Positions 36,596 to 45,548 of a stretch of DNA of 64,000 bases are shown piece after piece. The translations under genes and the position numbers were made by a program. Source of the stretch: Pacificibacter maritimus (GTDB lineage Bacteria; Pseudomonadota; Alphaproteobacteria; Rhodobacterales; Rhodobacteraceae); NCBI RefSeq assembly GCF_003814915.1, contig NZ_RKQK01000001.1, positions 822,031 to 886,030 of the forward strand, written 5' to 3'. The notes beneath the pieces are model-generated. The model was not told the DNA's origin. It saw only the letters and a program-made list of their open reading frames with translations, and did no database searches. Each line of letters opens with the position of its first letter. Position 1 is the stretch's first letter.

Positions 36596-36618
36596 GGGCC
36601 TCGCTTTTCACGAGGCCC
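36596..36618 (-). other. Intercistronic hairpin between xylF and xylH
   Basis: Perfect 8-bp stem GGGCCTCG / CGAGGCCC with loop CTTTTCA, 39 bases after the xylF stop. It is followed on the minus strand by a mixed sequence, and a T-run appears only about 20 bases later. Likely partial terminator or RNA stabiliser setting the binding protein to permease ratio. Confidence 0.6.
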
Positions 36619-36657
36619 TATTGAAATAGACCAACACAGTCGGTCGATTTACGCGAT

Positions 36658-37680
36658 TTAGTTACAAGGTGCTGGGCCGTCAGTCACACCTTGGCACAAG
36701 GCTTCAACAGTGATCCAACCTGCATCTGTCACGACAGAAAGATTGTCGGCAGTGACAGGAATTGGCGCAAGGAACAAAGAGTTCAATTCAGTGCCTGCGG
36801 GCGATGTCCACATAGACGCGCCTTCGACCATTGCGTTGTCGCCGCCAGCCAAGGCAACAGCAACTTCACCTGCAACACGGCCGAGTTCGCGTGCGTCTTT
36901 CCACACAGAAACGGTTTGCGTACCAAGCGCCACACGATTCAAAGCAGCGTGATCACCATCTTGACCTGACACAGGAAGACCTTCGAGACCCTGTGCCGTC
37001 AAAGCAGCAACAACACCGCCCGCTGTCCCGTCATTTGATGCGACAACGGCATCGACGTTATTATCGTTTGCGGTCAGGATTTGTTCCATGTTGCGCTGCG
37101 CATTTGCAGGCAACCAGCCGTCTGTATAGGCTTCATCTACGATCGTAATGTCGCCGCTATCAATCGCAGCTTGGATAATTTCTTGTTGGCCACCGCGTAG
37201 GAAATCCGCATTTGGATCGGTGGGCGACCCTTTGATCATCACGTAATTTCCTGTGGGCTGTGCTGCAAAAACAGCGCGCGCTTGCATGCGCCCCACTTCG
37301 ACATTGTCAAAGGTCAGATAAAACGCACGGCTGTCTTCGATCAGGCGATCATATGCGATTACGGGAATGCCTTCGGCGTCAGCTGCCTCCACTGCTGGGC
37401 CGATTGCCGCACTATCTTGCGCCAAAATAATAATTGAATCAACGCCTTGCGCGATCAAGCTTTCTACGTCGGACAATTGCTTTGCAGATGAAGACTGCGC
37501 ATCTGCAGAGACGTAAGTCGCCCCAGCTGCGTCCAAAGCTGCACGAATTGCTGCTTCGTCAGTCTTCCAGCGTTCCTCTTGAAAGTTTGACCAGCTCACG
37601 CCGACTGTCAGATCATCTGCATAAGATGCGGAGCTAAAGCCCGCGGCGGCAACAGCCGCAGCGAATACATATTTATTCAT
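36658..37680 (-). CDS. xylF: D-xylose-binding periplasmic protein
   Basis: A 340-residue periplasmic binding protein of the ribose/xylose class. Signal peptide at residues 1-21 ([21 protein letters not shown]). The mature protein has [71 protein letters not shown] and [17 protein letters not shown], all in the XylF pattern. GGGAGGACTACA precedes the ATG. It is first gene of the xyl operon, divergent from the ROK repressor. Confidence 0.95.
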   Translation of the reverse strand: MNKYVFAAAVAAAGFSSASYADDLTVGVSWSNFQEERWKTDEAAIRAALDAAGATYVSADAQSSSAKQLSDVESLIAQGVDSIIILAQDSAAIGPAVEAADAEGIPVIAYDRLIEDSRAFYLTFDNVEVGRMQARAVFAAQPTGNYVMIKGSPTDPNADFLRGGQQEIIQAAIDSGDITIVDEAYTDGWLPANAQRNMEQILTANDNNVDAVVASNDGTAGGVVAALTAQGLEGLPVSGQDGDHAALNRVALGTQTVSVWKDARELGRVAGEVAVALAGGDNAMVEGASMWTSPAGTELNSLFLAPIPVTADNLSVVTDAGWITVEALCQGVTDGPAPCN

Positions 37681-37721
37681 TGTAGTCCTCCCTTAGGTGG
37701 CTTTCTATTTCTCAACAGAAA

Positions 37722-37739
37722 GCGAGTCATGTGACTCGC
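37722..37739. promoter_or_regulatory. 18-bp palindrome in the xylF leader
   Basis: Perfect GCGAGTCA / TGACTCGC with TG between, 41-59 bases upstream of the xylF start. A weaker CTTTCT / AGAAAG pair sits beside it. It could be an operator or a 5'-leader hairpin. Confidence 0.45.
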
Positions 37740-37754
37740 AGCAACCTTGCCTCA

Positions 37755-37782
37755 TTTATTTCATTTTACAAAATAAAAAATA
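37755..37782. promoter_or_regulatory. Candidate XylR (ROK) operator
   Basis: AT-rich inverted repeat centred on ATTTT-AC-AAAAT (37763-37774, perfect), with partial complementarity extending about seven bases on each side. ROK repressors of xylose genes bind AT-rich inverted repeats in the divergent promoter, and this is the best candidate here. Confidence 0.45.
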
Positions 37783-37879
37783 TACATGAGAAAGAAAATG
37801 CGGCAATCTACTCAGAATTCAAGCGTGAAAATGCCTAAATTCATACAGGCCATGCGGAAATAAAAGGTATTAAATTTAG

Positions 37880-39160
37880 GTGCTGAAAAATAAAGAATCT
37901 AAAAACATTTCAATGGGCTGCGGCCCGCTGTTGGATAGGAGCACAGTCAACGCAAGACCATTGCGACAACAGATTTTTCAATTTGTTCGCGCAACGGGAA
38001 CAACGGCACGCGCTGACATCACGCGCGCCTTGCAGATTAGTGCAGGCAGCGCCACCACCCAGACCGCAGACCTCATAGCAGAAGGCTTACTGCGCGAAGT
38101 CAGCCAGACAGAGCGCGATCCAGAACCAGAACGCGGCTTGGGGCGCGGACGCCCCCGCGTGGCTTTGGAAATCGTGCCAGAAACAGCTCATGTTATCGGC
38201 ATCAAACTGACGGCAACAAAACATACCGCAGTCTTATGTGATTTCGCAGGCGACATCTTAGCCACTATGACAATCCCCACCCAAAACACGCGCAGAACGC
38301 CACAACAATTGCTGATAGAGATCATAACCCTGATCGAACGCCTTCTGGCTGCGGCAAAGATGAAACCAAGTGATATCAAAGCTGTAGGTCTCGGTATGCC
38401 TGGGATCGTTGACCACGGAACGGGTCAAATAAAATGGACGTCGCTGCTTGCAGATACGGATGTTGACCTCAGATCTGGATTTGCCGCCTACTTTGATGCC
38501 CCGCTTTATTTGGACAATGACACCAATATGCTGACCTTGTTTGAATTGTGGTTCGGAACAGGGCGCGACAAGACGGACTTTGCTGTTGTGACCATCGAAA
38601 CGGGCGTGGGCATGGGGATGGTGATGAACAATCGCCTTTATAGGGGCAGCCATGGGATGGGGCTTGAATTAGGGCATACAAAAGTTCAGCTTGACGGCGC
38701 CCTGTGCCAATGCGGATTGCGCGGCTGTTTAGAAGCTTATATCGGCGAATATGCCCTCACCCGCGAAGCTGAAACAGTGCTCGACGTGGGCCATACAGAT
38801 GTCCGCAGCCAAGAAGAACTGCTCGATATGCTCTTTACTGAGGCGCAAGCTGGGCACAAGCTTGCGGAATCAATCTTCAAACGCGCAGGCCGATATCTAT
38901 CAATGGGACTGTCCAATGTGGTCCAAATCTTTGACCCGCCACTCATCATTTTGTCAGGTGCACGCGTGCAATATCATTCGCTCTACGCCGAAGAAGTATT
39001 TGCAAATATGCAAAGCCTAACGCTCTCAAAGGGTCGCGCACCTTGTGATGTGCAAATCCACCGCTGGGATGATGACATTTGGGCGCATGGCGCAGCGGCC
39101 GCTGGCCTATCCGCACTCACCGATACCATCGTGGGCGGACTTGAGGTCCAACACACATGA
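37880..39160 (+). CDS. xylR: ROK-family transcriptional repressor of xylose genes (XylR-type)
   Basis: A 426-residue protein. The N-terminal helix-turn-helix is RADITRALQISAGSATTQTADLIAEGLL (about residues 42-69). A ROK sugar-kinase-like domain follows with VVTIETGVGMGMVMNNRLYRG, HTKVQLDGALCQCGLRGCLEAYIGE (the zinc-binding CxCGxxGCLE signature) and a late IILSGARVQ. Its divergent position to xylFHGBA makes xylose repression likely. The start is uncertain: GTG at 37880 or ATG at 37913, both with weak ribosome sites. The stop overlaps the next gene by 4 bases. Confidence 0.88.
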   Translation: MLKNKESKNISMGCGPLLDRSTVNARPLRQQIFQFVRATGTTARADITRALQISAGSATTQTADLIAEGLLREVSQTERDPEPERGLGRGRPRVALEIVPETAHVIGIKLTATKHTAVLCDFAGDILATMTIPTQNTRRTPQQLLIEIITLIERLLAAAKMKPSDIKAVGLGMPGIVDHGTGQIKWTSLLADTDVDLRSGFAAYFDAPLYLDNDTNMLTLFELWFGTGRDKTDFAVVTIETGVGMGMVMNNRLYRGSHGMGLELGHTKVQLDGALCQCGLRGCLEAYIGEYALTREAETVLDVGHTDVRSQEELLDMLFTEAQAGHKLAESIFKRAGRYLSMGLSNVVQIFDPPLIILSGARVQYHSLYAEEVFANMQSLTLSKGRAPCDVQIHRWDDDIWAHGAAAAGLSALTDTIVGGLEVQHT

Positions 39161-40641
39161 AACGCTTAAGCATTCTGATCGCCCTCGTTGCGCCTCCTGC
39201 CCTGTGCGATCCGACGTTTGAAGACCTCTCTCAAAACCTGCCAGAGCTCATCTATTCGGGCGGATGGACGCATTTTGTTGGCGGTGGCTTGGCGGTTTTG
39301 GATTGCAACAATGATGCCTTGCCAGATATTTTCGCCAGCGGCGGCGAACGCCCTGCGAAACTGATACGCAATGACGGGCAATTCATCTTTACCGATATGG
39401 AAGTACCGCAAATCACAGGGGCCACGGGCGCATATCCGATCGACATTGATGCCGATGGTATTCTCGATCTCTTTGTGCTGCGTGTTGGGCCAAATAAGGT
39501 CCTGAAAGGCCAAGGAAACTGCACATTCACCGAAGCCACAGATCACTTTGGTATGCCCGAGAACGACGCGTGGAGCACGGCCTTTACGGCATGGTGGGCC
39601 ACAGACTCGGAAGGTCCGACCATGGCGATTGGCAATTACGTTGACCGCAAGGATCCCGATGGGCCTTTTGAAGCCTGCGACACGAATACCTTGCTGTTGC
39701 CAAAGACAGAAGGATATCAAGCCGTCGCTTTAGAACCTGCGTTTTGCCCCCTATCTATGCTGGCCTCGCTAGATGCACGTGGGCGCAAAACACTGCGCAT
39801 TTCGAACGACAGACATTACTATGTCGAAGGTGGGTTTGAGCAAATGCTCGACATAGAGGAACAGCGTTTTCTGAATGAAAAAGACGGTTGGCCCAAAGTG
39901 TCGTTGTGGGGCATGGGCATCGCAAGCCGCGACCTGACGGGGGATGGGTTGGACGAGGTGATGCTGACATCAATGGGCGATCAAGTGCTGCAATTTGCTG
40001 GCGCGGATGGAACATATCGCGCCGCAAACTATGATATCGGCACTTATGCGCAACGCCCCCATCTCGGCGACGATGGTCGCCCATCCACAGGCTGGCACGC
40101 GGAATTTGGCGATATGAACAATGACGCCCTACCCGATCTTTTCATCGCAAAAGGCAATGTGGATCAAATGCCAAGTATGGCCATGAAAGACCCGAACAAC
40201 CTATTGATGCAACATGCAGATGGGGTCTTTCATGAGGCCGCGGCAAAAGCTGGCTTAGCCACAACTGAACGCTCTCGTGGGGCCGCTTTGGTGGATTTTG
40301 ATCTGGACGGTTTGTTGGATGTCATCGTGTCCAACCGACGCGCACCACTAGAAATTTACCGCAACACCAGCGAAAATATGGGCAATTGGATCACCGTTGA
40401 CCTGCAGCAATCAGGGCCCAACCGCAATGCAATTGGCGCCGTGATCACCGTAAAAACCGATCACCACATACAAACGATACAGCACACGATTGGCGGCGGT
40501 CACGCAGGTGGACAATTGCTTGCACGCCACTTTGGCTTGGGCGACAGCACGCAGGCAAAGGTCTTTGTCGATTGGCCAGATGGCAGCAGAACGCAGGCTG
40601 ATTTTCAGGCAAACAGTAACGTAAAGATCACGAAGCCCTAG
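39157..40641 (+). CDS. Secreted FG-GAP/VCBS repeat protein with ASPIC/UnbV C-terminus (CRTAC1-like)
   Basis: A 494-residue exported protein; signal peptide MKRLSILIALVAPPALC (about residues 1-17). It has FG-GAP-type calcium-binding repeats: DCNNDALPDIF (about 50), DIDADGILDLF (about 97), DLTGDGLDEVM (about 262), DMNNDALPDLF and DFDLDGLLDVI. These should form a beta-propeller. The C-terminal 85 residues match ASPIC/UnbV (GGGHAGGQLLARHFGLGDST then VDWPDGSRTQ). The biochemical role of such proteins is unknown in bacteria. Its ATG overlaps the xylR stop (ATGA), and it ends directly against the convergent di-haem peroxidase gene. It is rich in Trp around residues 144-156 (WSTAFTAWWA). Confidence 0.85.
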   Translation: MKRLSILIALVAPPALCDPTFEDLSQNLPELIYSGGWTHFVGGGLAVLDCNNDALPDIFASGGERPAKLIRNDGQFIFTDMEVPQITGATGAYPIDIDADGILDLFVLRVGPNKVLKGQGNCTFTEATDHFGMPENDAWSTAFTAWWATDSEGPTMAIGNYVDRKDPDGPFEACDTNTLLLPKTEGYQAVALEPAFCPLSMLASLDARGRKTLRISNDRHYYVEGGFEQMLDIEEQRFLNEKDGWPKVSLWGMGIASRDLTGDGLDEVMLTSMGDQVLQFAGADGTYRAANYDIGTYAQRPHLGDDGRPSTGWHAEFGDMNNDALPDLFIAKGNVDQMPSMAMKDPNNLLMQHADGVFHEAAAKAGLATTERSRGAALVDFDLDGLLDVIVSNRRAPLEIYRNTSENMGNWITVDLQQSGPNRNAIGAVITVKTDHHIQTIQHTIGGGHAGGQLLARHFGLGDSTQAKVFVDWPDGSRTQADFQANSNVKITKP

Positions 40642-41985
40642 TCAGTCGACAAGAGGCACGGGCAAGCCGCTGGGGACAGTTTCAGGCGACCCCAAACGCC
40701 CCGCCTTGCTGATCGGGTCGGTCAAAAGCTGCAAAAAGGCGACGATTTGCGCCACCTCGTGATCTGCAAGCGCGACAGGCTCAGCCGTTACAGCGGCGGC
40801 GATGGCATCGCGTTGATCTTGCGCATCCATAATATTGAAATCATGCCCATCAAATGCAGGTAAAACCGCTTGGCTGCGGTCATAGCTGGCAAGGCGCGCA
40901 GCAGGATCAGCGTGGTCAGCCACAAAATGCGCCAAATCGCGATGTGCCCCCGCATGACCATATGGGCCCGTCAATGCCACATTGCGCAACGAAGGTGTGC
41001 GAAACGCATAGCGGTCGCTTTCAATTCCAGTGACGCGAAAACGGCCATCATCGCGATTATGAGTTTCAAAGGGTTCCGATTTTCCTGGTCCAATTTGCGG
41101 GGCGGCCATCACATGAAACTGGTGATCCGTCAGAAACGGACCCGCATGACAATCAGCGCAATTGGCTTTGCCGTAGAACAAATCCAACCCAGCTTTCTCA
41201 TCTCCTTGCAGTGTCAAATCACCGCGCAAAACGGCATCGAAAGGTGCAGTATCAGACCGCCATTCGAATTCCATGAAAGCGGCAAGCGCATTTGAAATAT
41301 CGGTAAATCCAATATCATCGGCCGAGTTTATATGTGGATAGACCTGCACGAAAGCATCGGCATATCCGGGAATTTCAGCCACACGGCGCGCGAGCACATG
41401 CCACGCGCCACCTTCGCCTGAAATGATACCTTGGCGCACCAAACGCCCAATTTCATTTTCGCGAAATGATCCCGCCATTTCATCACGACTAAGCACGGGG
41501 AACATGGTTTGCGCGGATAAAACAGACGCAAAGCCATCAATGATATCTGCCCCCATAGGCGTGCGTATCCCGCTGGGATGATCTGCTGCGACCTCTAGGC
41601 GGCCATCATGAAACATGGATGTAAATTCCAAAGCCCCCAAATTGAATAAAGCAGGTGCATTTCGTGGAATGCGCTCTTCAGGCAGGTTCTGGGGATCGGC
41701 CTGCCGCTTTGTCCCCATGCCGATACCGCCGTCACCAAAAGACAAAGACACCCCATCAGATGTGCCAAGTTTTGGGTGGTGGCAAGACACGCAGGCCGTG
41801 GTCATATTGCCGGACAAAATGGGATCGTAAAATAACAACTGGCCCAACTCGGCTTCATGGAGGTGCACAGCGCGGTATAAATCATCGGTGATTGCTGCGG
41901 GCAAGGTTTGCGCCTCGACAGGCATGCTTGTGACACTGCCAAGCAAAACGGCATGCATGAGGGCGGTTTTGAAAATCGAAGTCAT
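40642..41985 (-). CDS. Di-haem cytochrome c peroxidase / MauG-family protein
   Basis: A 447-residue periplasmic protein with a signal peptide (cleavage likely after VEA at about residue 25) and two c-type haem sites: ACVSCHHPKLG (about residues 64-74) and NCADCHAGPFLTDHQFHVMAAP (about 276-297). The FYDPILSGNMTTACVSCHH block is typical of bacterial CCP/MauG proteins. Members either reduce hydrogen peroxide or oxidise aromatic residues of a partner protein. The neighbour encoded convergently, with no bases between the stops, is an exported FG-GAP/UnbV protein that might be a partner. No strong ribosome site is seen before the ATG. Confidence 0.88.
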   Translation of the reverse strand: MTSIFKTALMHAVLLGSVTSMPVEAQTLPAAITDDLYRAVHLHEAELGQLLFYDPILSGNMTTACVSCHHPKLGTSDGVSLSFGDGGIGMGTKRQADPQNLPEERIPRNAPALFNLGALEFTSMFHDGRLEVAADHPSGIRTPMGADIIDGFASVLSAQTMFPVLSRDEMAGSFRENEIGRLVRQGIISGEGGAWHVLARRVAEIPGYADAFVQVYPHINSADDIGFTDISNALAAFMEFEWRSDTAPFDAVLRGDLTLQGDEKAGLDLFYGKANCADCHAGPFLTDHQFHVMAAPQIGPGKSEPFETHNRDDGRFRVTGIESDRYAFRTPSLRNVALTGPYGHAGAHRDLAHFVADHADPAARLASYDRSQAVLPAFDGHDFNIMDAQDQRDAIAAAVTAEPVALADHEVAQIVAFLQLLTDPISKAGRLGSPETVPSGLPVPLVD

Positions 41986-42106
41986 ACCAAGCTTAGTCCG
42001 CCAACACTGTTTAGGGTTTTAAGAAACACTATGAGCTTGCCACTCTCATCGCAAAGAAAAACGTCATGAGACCGACCAGAATGCCCCCTTCGCGATGAGC
42101 ATAGAA

Positions 42107-42136
42107 CGAAAAAGGGCCGCCCTGAGGCAGCCCTTT
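42107..42136 (-). terminator. Terminator of rplM-rpsI
   Basis: Minus strand: 11-bp stem AAAGGGCTGCC / GGCGGCCCTTT (one G-T pair), loop TCAG, followed by a T-run. It lies about 40 bases after the rpsI stop. Confidence 0.88.
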
Positions 42137-42177
42137 GAAAGTATATATCCAATGTCCAAAGACTTTGGCGATCGAAA

Positions 42178-42660
42178 TTAGCGTTTTGAGAACTGGAAAG
42201 AACGACGCGCTTTGCGGCGACCGAACTTTTTACGCTCAACAACACGTGAATCGCGTGTAAGGAAACCAGCTGCTTTCAAAGCACCGCGCAACTCAGGTGT
42301 GTAGAGTTGAAGTGCTTTTGAAATACCGTGCTTAACCGCACCAGCTTGACCTGACAGACCGCCGCCTTTGACAGTTGCGTAAACGTCGAATTCACCTTCA
42401 ACACCAGCAACAGAGAATGGCTGACGCAGGATCATTTGCAAAACTGGACGCGCGAAGTATGCGTCTTGGTCTTTGCCGTTTACGACAACTTTGCCTGAGC
42501 CTGGTTTGATCCAAACACGTGCAACAGCGTCTTTACGTTTACCAGTCGCGTAAGCACGACCAAGCGCGTCACGTACAGGTTCACGAGGTGCTGCAACTTC
42601 AGCAACAGTTTCAACGCCAACAGCGTTCAATTCTTCCAATGATTTGATTTCATCAGTCAT
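42178..42660 (-). CDS. rpsI: 30S ribosomal protein S9
   Basis: A 160-residue protein with [29 protein letters not shown] (about residues 34-62), the S9 core [19 protein letters not shown], and the C-terminal tail [19 protein letters not shown] that reaches the P-site tRNA. The N-terminal 30 residues are an acidic extension seen in alphaproteobacterial S9. It follows rplM by 2 bases in the standard L13-S9 operon. Confidence 0.98.
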   Translation of the reverse strand: MTDEIKSLEELNAVGVETVAEVAAPREPVRDALGRAYATGKRKDAVARVWIKPGSGKVVVNGKDQDAYFARPVLQMILRQPFSVAGVEGEFDVYATVKGGGLSGQAGAVKHGISKALQLYTPELRGALKAAGFLTRDSRVVERKKFGRRKARRSFQFSKR

Positions 42661-42662
42661 GA

Positions 42663-43127
42663 TTATACGCTCCGAGTGTTTTTCTTGTTCATAGACTTAA
42701 CATCTAGAACTTCGGGGTTCTGAGCTTCGTGTGGGTGCTCTGTGCCCGCGTATACGCGCAGGTTTGTCATTTGCTGACGGGACAATTTGCCGCCTGGAAG
42801 CATACGCTGAACCGCTTTGGTCACAACGCGCTCTGGGTGTTTGCCTTCAAGGATTTGCTCCATGGAACGCTGTTTGATGCCACCTGGGTGACCAGTGTGC
42901 CAGTAGAACAATTTGTCGGTGCGTTTTTTACCTGTGAGCTGGATTTTGTCAGCGTTCACGATAATAACGTTATCACCCATGTCCATGGACGGTGTGAAAG
43001 ATGGCTTGTGCTTGCCACGAAGACGCATAGCGACGATAGAAGCAAGACGACCAAGAACAACGCCTTCAGCGTCGATGATGATCCATTTCTTGTCTACGTC
43101 CGCAGGCGTAATAGAGAAAGTTTTCAT
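42663..43127 (-). CDS. rplM: 50S ribosomal protein L13
   Basis: A 154-residue protein starting [22 protein letters not shown] at 43127 (AAGGG upstream); the longer frame to 43193 would cover the promoter. L13 signatures are [34 protein letters not shown] (about residues 26-59) and [24 protein letters not shown]. First gene of the L13-S9 operon. Confidence 0.98.
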   Translation of the reverse strand: MKTFSITPADVDKKWIIIDAEGVVLGRLASIVAMRLRGKHKPSFTPSMDMGDNVIIVNADKIQLTGKKRTDKLFYWHTGHPGGIKQRSMEQILEGKHPERVVTKAVQRMLPGGKLSRQQMTNLRVYAGTEHPHEAQNPEVLDVKSMNKKNTRSV

Positions 43128-43489
43128 TAGGCTACCCTTAAAAGGTCGAGAATTCAGATTGGGGTGTTCTATAGGTTTATGAGACACAGTCAAGCTACCA
43201 AAAATCTATTTTATACATACAAAACAGTAACTTATGAAATAGGTATTATTTTACCCCACACAAAACCACGCGAGTCAGGGCAGAAACCGCGTAATATCCT
43301 ACCAGCGCGTTAAACACCCCGCCCCGCCCCGCGTGATTTTATATGCATCCTAGAGGAAATCGCTTAAAAACACAGCAAGCATCACAAATTGAAAGCAGGG
43401 GAATTACAAAGACGGGTTCACCTTCACTTTCAGATCAAACTTCGCTAAACCAAAGCCAGTGAAACAACCGACCCATCAGGAGCCTGTTG
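43128..43489. other. 362-base divergent intergenic region between rplM and icd
   Basis: No gene is seen in this stretch. It is AT-rich near rplM and has a C-rich tract around 43316-43330. It must hold the divergent promoters of the L13-S9 operon and icd. No riboswitch-like or repeat structure was recognised. Confidence 0.6.
43166..43193 (-). promoter_or_regulatory. Putative promoter of rplM-rpsI
   Basis: Minus strand TTGACT (43193-43188), 16 bases, then TAGAAC (43171-43166), about 40 bases upstream of the L13 start. Overlapping TATAGA would give a 14-base spacer. Assigned by eye only. Confidence 0.4.
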
Positions 43490-44704
43490 ATGAAAAAGAT
43501 CAAGGTAGACAATCCCATCGTTGAGATGGACGGCGATGAAATGACACGCATTATTTGGCAGTTTATCAAAGATAAGCTGATCCTGCCCTATCTCGATCTA
43601 GAACTCTTATACTACGACCTTGGAATGGAAGAACGCGATCGCACTGACGATCAAGTCACCATTGATGCGGCGATGAAGACAAAAGAAGTCGGCGTGGCTG
43701 TAAAATGTGCGACCATCACTCCTGATGAAGATCGCGTGAAAGAATTTGGCCTGAAAAAGATGTGGAAATCGCCAAACGGCACGATCCGCAACATCTTGGG
43801 CGGCGTTGTGTTTCGCCAGCCGATCATCTGCCAAAACGTACCCCGCCTTGTGCCTGGTTGGTCCGACCCTATCGTGATCGGGCGTCATGCCTTTGGCGAC
43901 CAATATAAAGCCACCGATTTTCAATTTCCTGGCGCAGGCAAGCTGACCATGAAATTTGAAGGCGAAGATGGTACGGTGATCGAACGCGAAGTCTATGACG
44001 CGCCTTCAGCTGGCGTCTATCAAGCCATGTACAACCTAGATGAAAGCATCCGTGATTTTGCGCGCGCGTCCTTGAATTACGGGCTTAACATCGGCTGGCC
44101 TGTTTACCTGTCTACGAAAAACACAATCCTAAAAGCCTATGACGGACGGTTCAAAGACCTGTTCGAAGAAATTTACCAAGCTGAATTTGCTGATAAATTC
44201 AAAGAAAAAGGCATTTGGTACGAACACCGTTTGATTGATGACATGGTCGCCTGCTGTATGAAGTGGAACGGTAAATTCGTTTGGGCCTGTAAAAACTATG
44301 ATGGCGATGTGCAGTCTGATACAGTCGCCCAAGGTTTTGGCTCACTTGGATTGATGACATCACAATTGATGACCCCAGATGGTAAGATCGTCGAAGCAGA
44401 AGCCGCCCACGGCACCGTGACACGTCACTACCGCCAGCACCAAAAAGGTGAAGCAACATCGACCAATTCCATCGCATCGATCTTTGCTTGGACAGGCGGG
44501 CTAAAGCACCGCGCAAAATTAGATGACAATGCTGAGTTGATGAATTTCGCCACAACATTGGAAAAAGTCATCGTCGATACGGTGGAAAGCGGCTTTATGA
44601 CCAAAGACCTTGCTTTGCTAGTGGGGCCAGACCAAAAATGGCTGACCACGATGGGGTTCTTGGAAAAGATCGAAGAAAACCTAAACGCGGCCTTGGCTGC
44701 TTAA
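43490..44704 (+). CDS. icd: NADP-dependent isocitrate dehydrogenase
   Basis: A 404-residue TCA-cycle enzyme (isocitrate to 2-oxoglutarate and CO2). It is the eukaryote-like homodimeric type, as in alphaproteobacteria, with [20 protein letters not shown] at the N-terminus, the substrate loop [17 protein letters not shown] (about residues 92-108), [29 protein letters not shown] and [22 protein letters not shown]. The ATG at 43490 has AGGAG 7 bases upstream; the TTG just before it is not needed. A terminator follows. Confidence 0.97.
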   Translation: MKKIKVDNPIVEMDGDEMTRIIWQFIKDKLILPYLDLELLYYDLGMEERDRTDDQVTIDAAMKTKEVGVAVKCATITPDEDRVKEFGLKKMWKSPNGTIRNILGGVVFRQPIICQNVPRLVPGWSDPIVIGRHAFGDQYKATDFQFPGAGKLTMKFEGEDGTVIEREVYDAPSAGVYQAMYNLDESIRDFARASLNYGLNIGWPVYLSTKNTILKAYDGRFKDLFEEIYQAEFADKFKEKGIWYEHRLIDDMVACCMKWNGKFVWACKNYDGDVQSDTVAQGFGSLGLMTSQLMTPDGKIVEAEAAHGTVTRHYRQHQKGEATSTNSIASIFAWTGGLKHRAKLDDNAELMNFATTLEKVIVDTVESGFMTKDLALLVGPDQKWLTTMGFLEKIEENLNAALAA

Positions 44705-44732
44705 ACCATCACATCATCATATATTTTGTTTC

Positions 44733-44762
44733 AAAGGCCATGGTGAAAACTGTGGCCTTTTT
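44733..44762 (+). terminator. Terminator of icd
   Basis: 8-bp stem AAAGGCCA / TGGCCTTT with a 12-base loop, running into TTTTT, about 28 bases after the icd stop. Confidence 0.8.
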
Positions 44763-44860
44763 CAATGCGCCTAAGTTGCACTTCACCCTTAAAAAACATA
44801 AAGCCGATCATAGGCGCGACCCATATCGGGGCGCCATGTTTATCTTAGAAAGAGACAATC

Positions 44861-45367
44861 ATGATCACATCACAATTCAACTCATTTGTATCTGGCGCAC
44901 TTCATCCGATTTACGGGTTTGATCACATCCTAGCCATGGTCGTGGTCGGCGTTTGGGCCATGCAAATGGGCGGGCGTGGCAAGGTTTTCCTGCCCGTGGG
45001 ATTTGTCACTGCAATGGCATTGGGATTTGTCATGGCGCGTGCAGCGCTACCTCTGCCTTTGATCGAACCTGTGATTGTGGCCTCCAGCATTATTGTGGGG
45101 CTTTTTGTTTTGCTGGCGCTCACGCCGCCCCTGCCTGTCGCAGTCGCCTTCACCGCTGGTTTTGGCCTTTTTCATGGTTACGCCCATGGCGGCGAAATGG
45201 GGACCGCGACACCCTTGGCTTTTGGCATCGGCTTTATTTCGGTTACAGCTGTGCTTCATGGGCTTGGCTTGCTCATGGCAGGATCGATGCAGCACTTGCA
45301 TCGCGTCACACCGCGCATTCTGGGCGGGGTATCCGCAGCTTTGGGACTGTCTTTGCTCTTATCATAA
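44861..45367 (+). CDS. HupE/UreJ-family membrane protein
   Basis: A 168-residue hydrophobic protein with about six membrane segments. The HupE/UreJ marks are HPIYGFDHILAMVVVGVWA near the N-terminus and GLFHGYAHGGEM (about residues 104-115), with the His residues thought to bind nickel. Members occur with hydrogenase or urease genes as nickel permeases or accessory proteins; neither system is near here. AGAGAC precedes the ATG. Unlike many members it has no long signal peptide. Confidence 0.82.
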   Translation: MITSQFNSFVSGALHPIYGFDHILAMVVVGVWAMQMGGRGKVFLPVGFVTAMALGFVMARAALPLPLIEPVIVASSIIVGLFVLLALTPPLPVAVAFTAGFGLFHGYAHGGEMGTATPLAFGIGFISVTAVLHGLGLLMAGSMQHLHRVTPRILGGVSAALGLSLLLS

Positions 45368-45548
45368 GGGAGATGGGCTGCACTCCATTGGCTAGGGCGG
45401 CAAAACTGTCAAATTTTCATAAAATTCTTGATCTTTGTCGCCTTCGTTTCGCCATAGAATTTAGTTGCAATTTTATCTGTTAGCTTGGTTTTAAAGCCTC
45501 AAGCCCTAACTGTTTCCCACACCAACGGAAAACAGAAGGTTTCCCGCA

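Noticed and set aside
43128-43489. Possible riboswitch or leader peptide in the rplM-icd spacer
   Set aside because: No conserved riboswitch core, no short open frame with a ribosome site and no terminator/antiterminator pair was seen.
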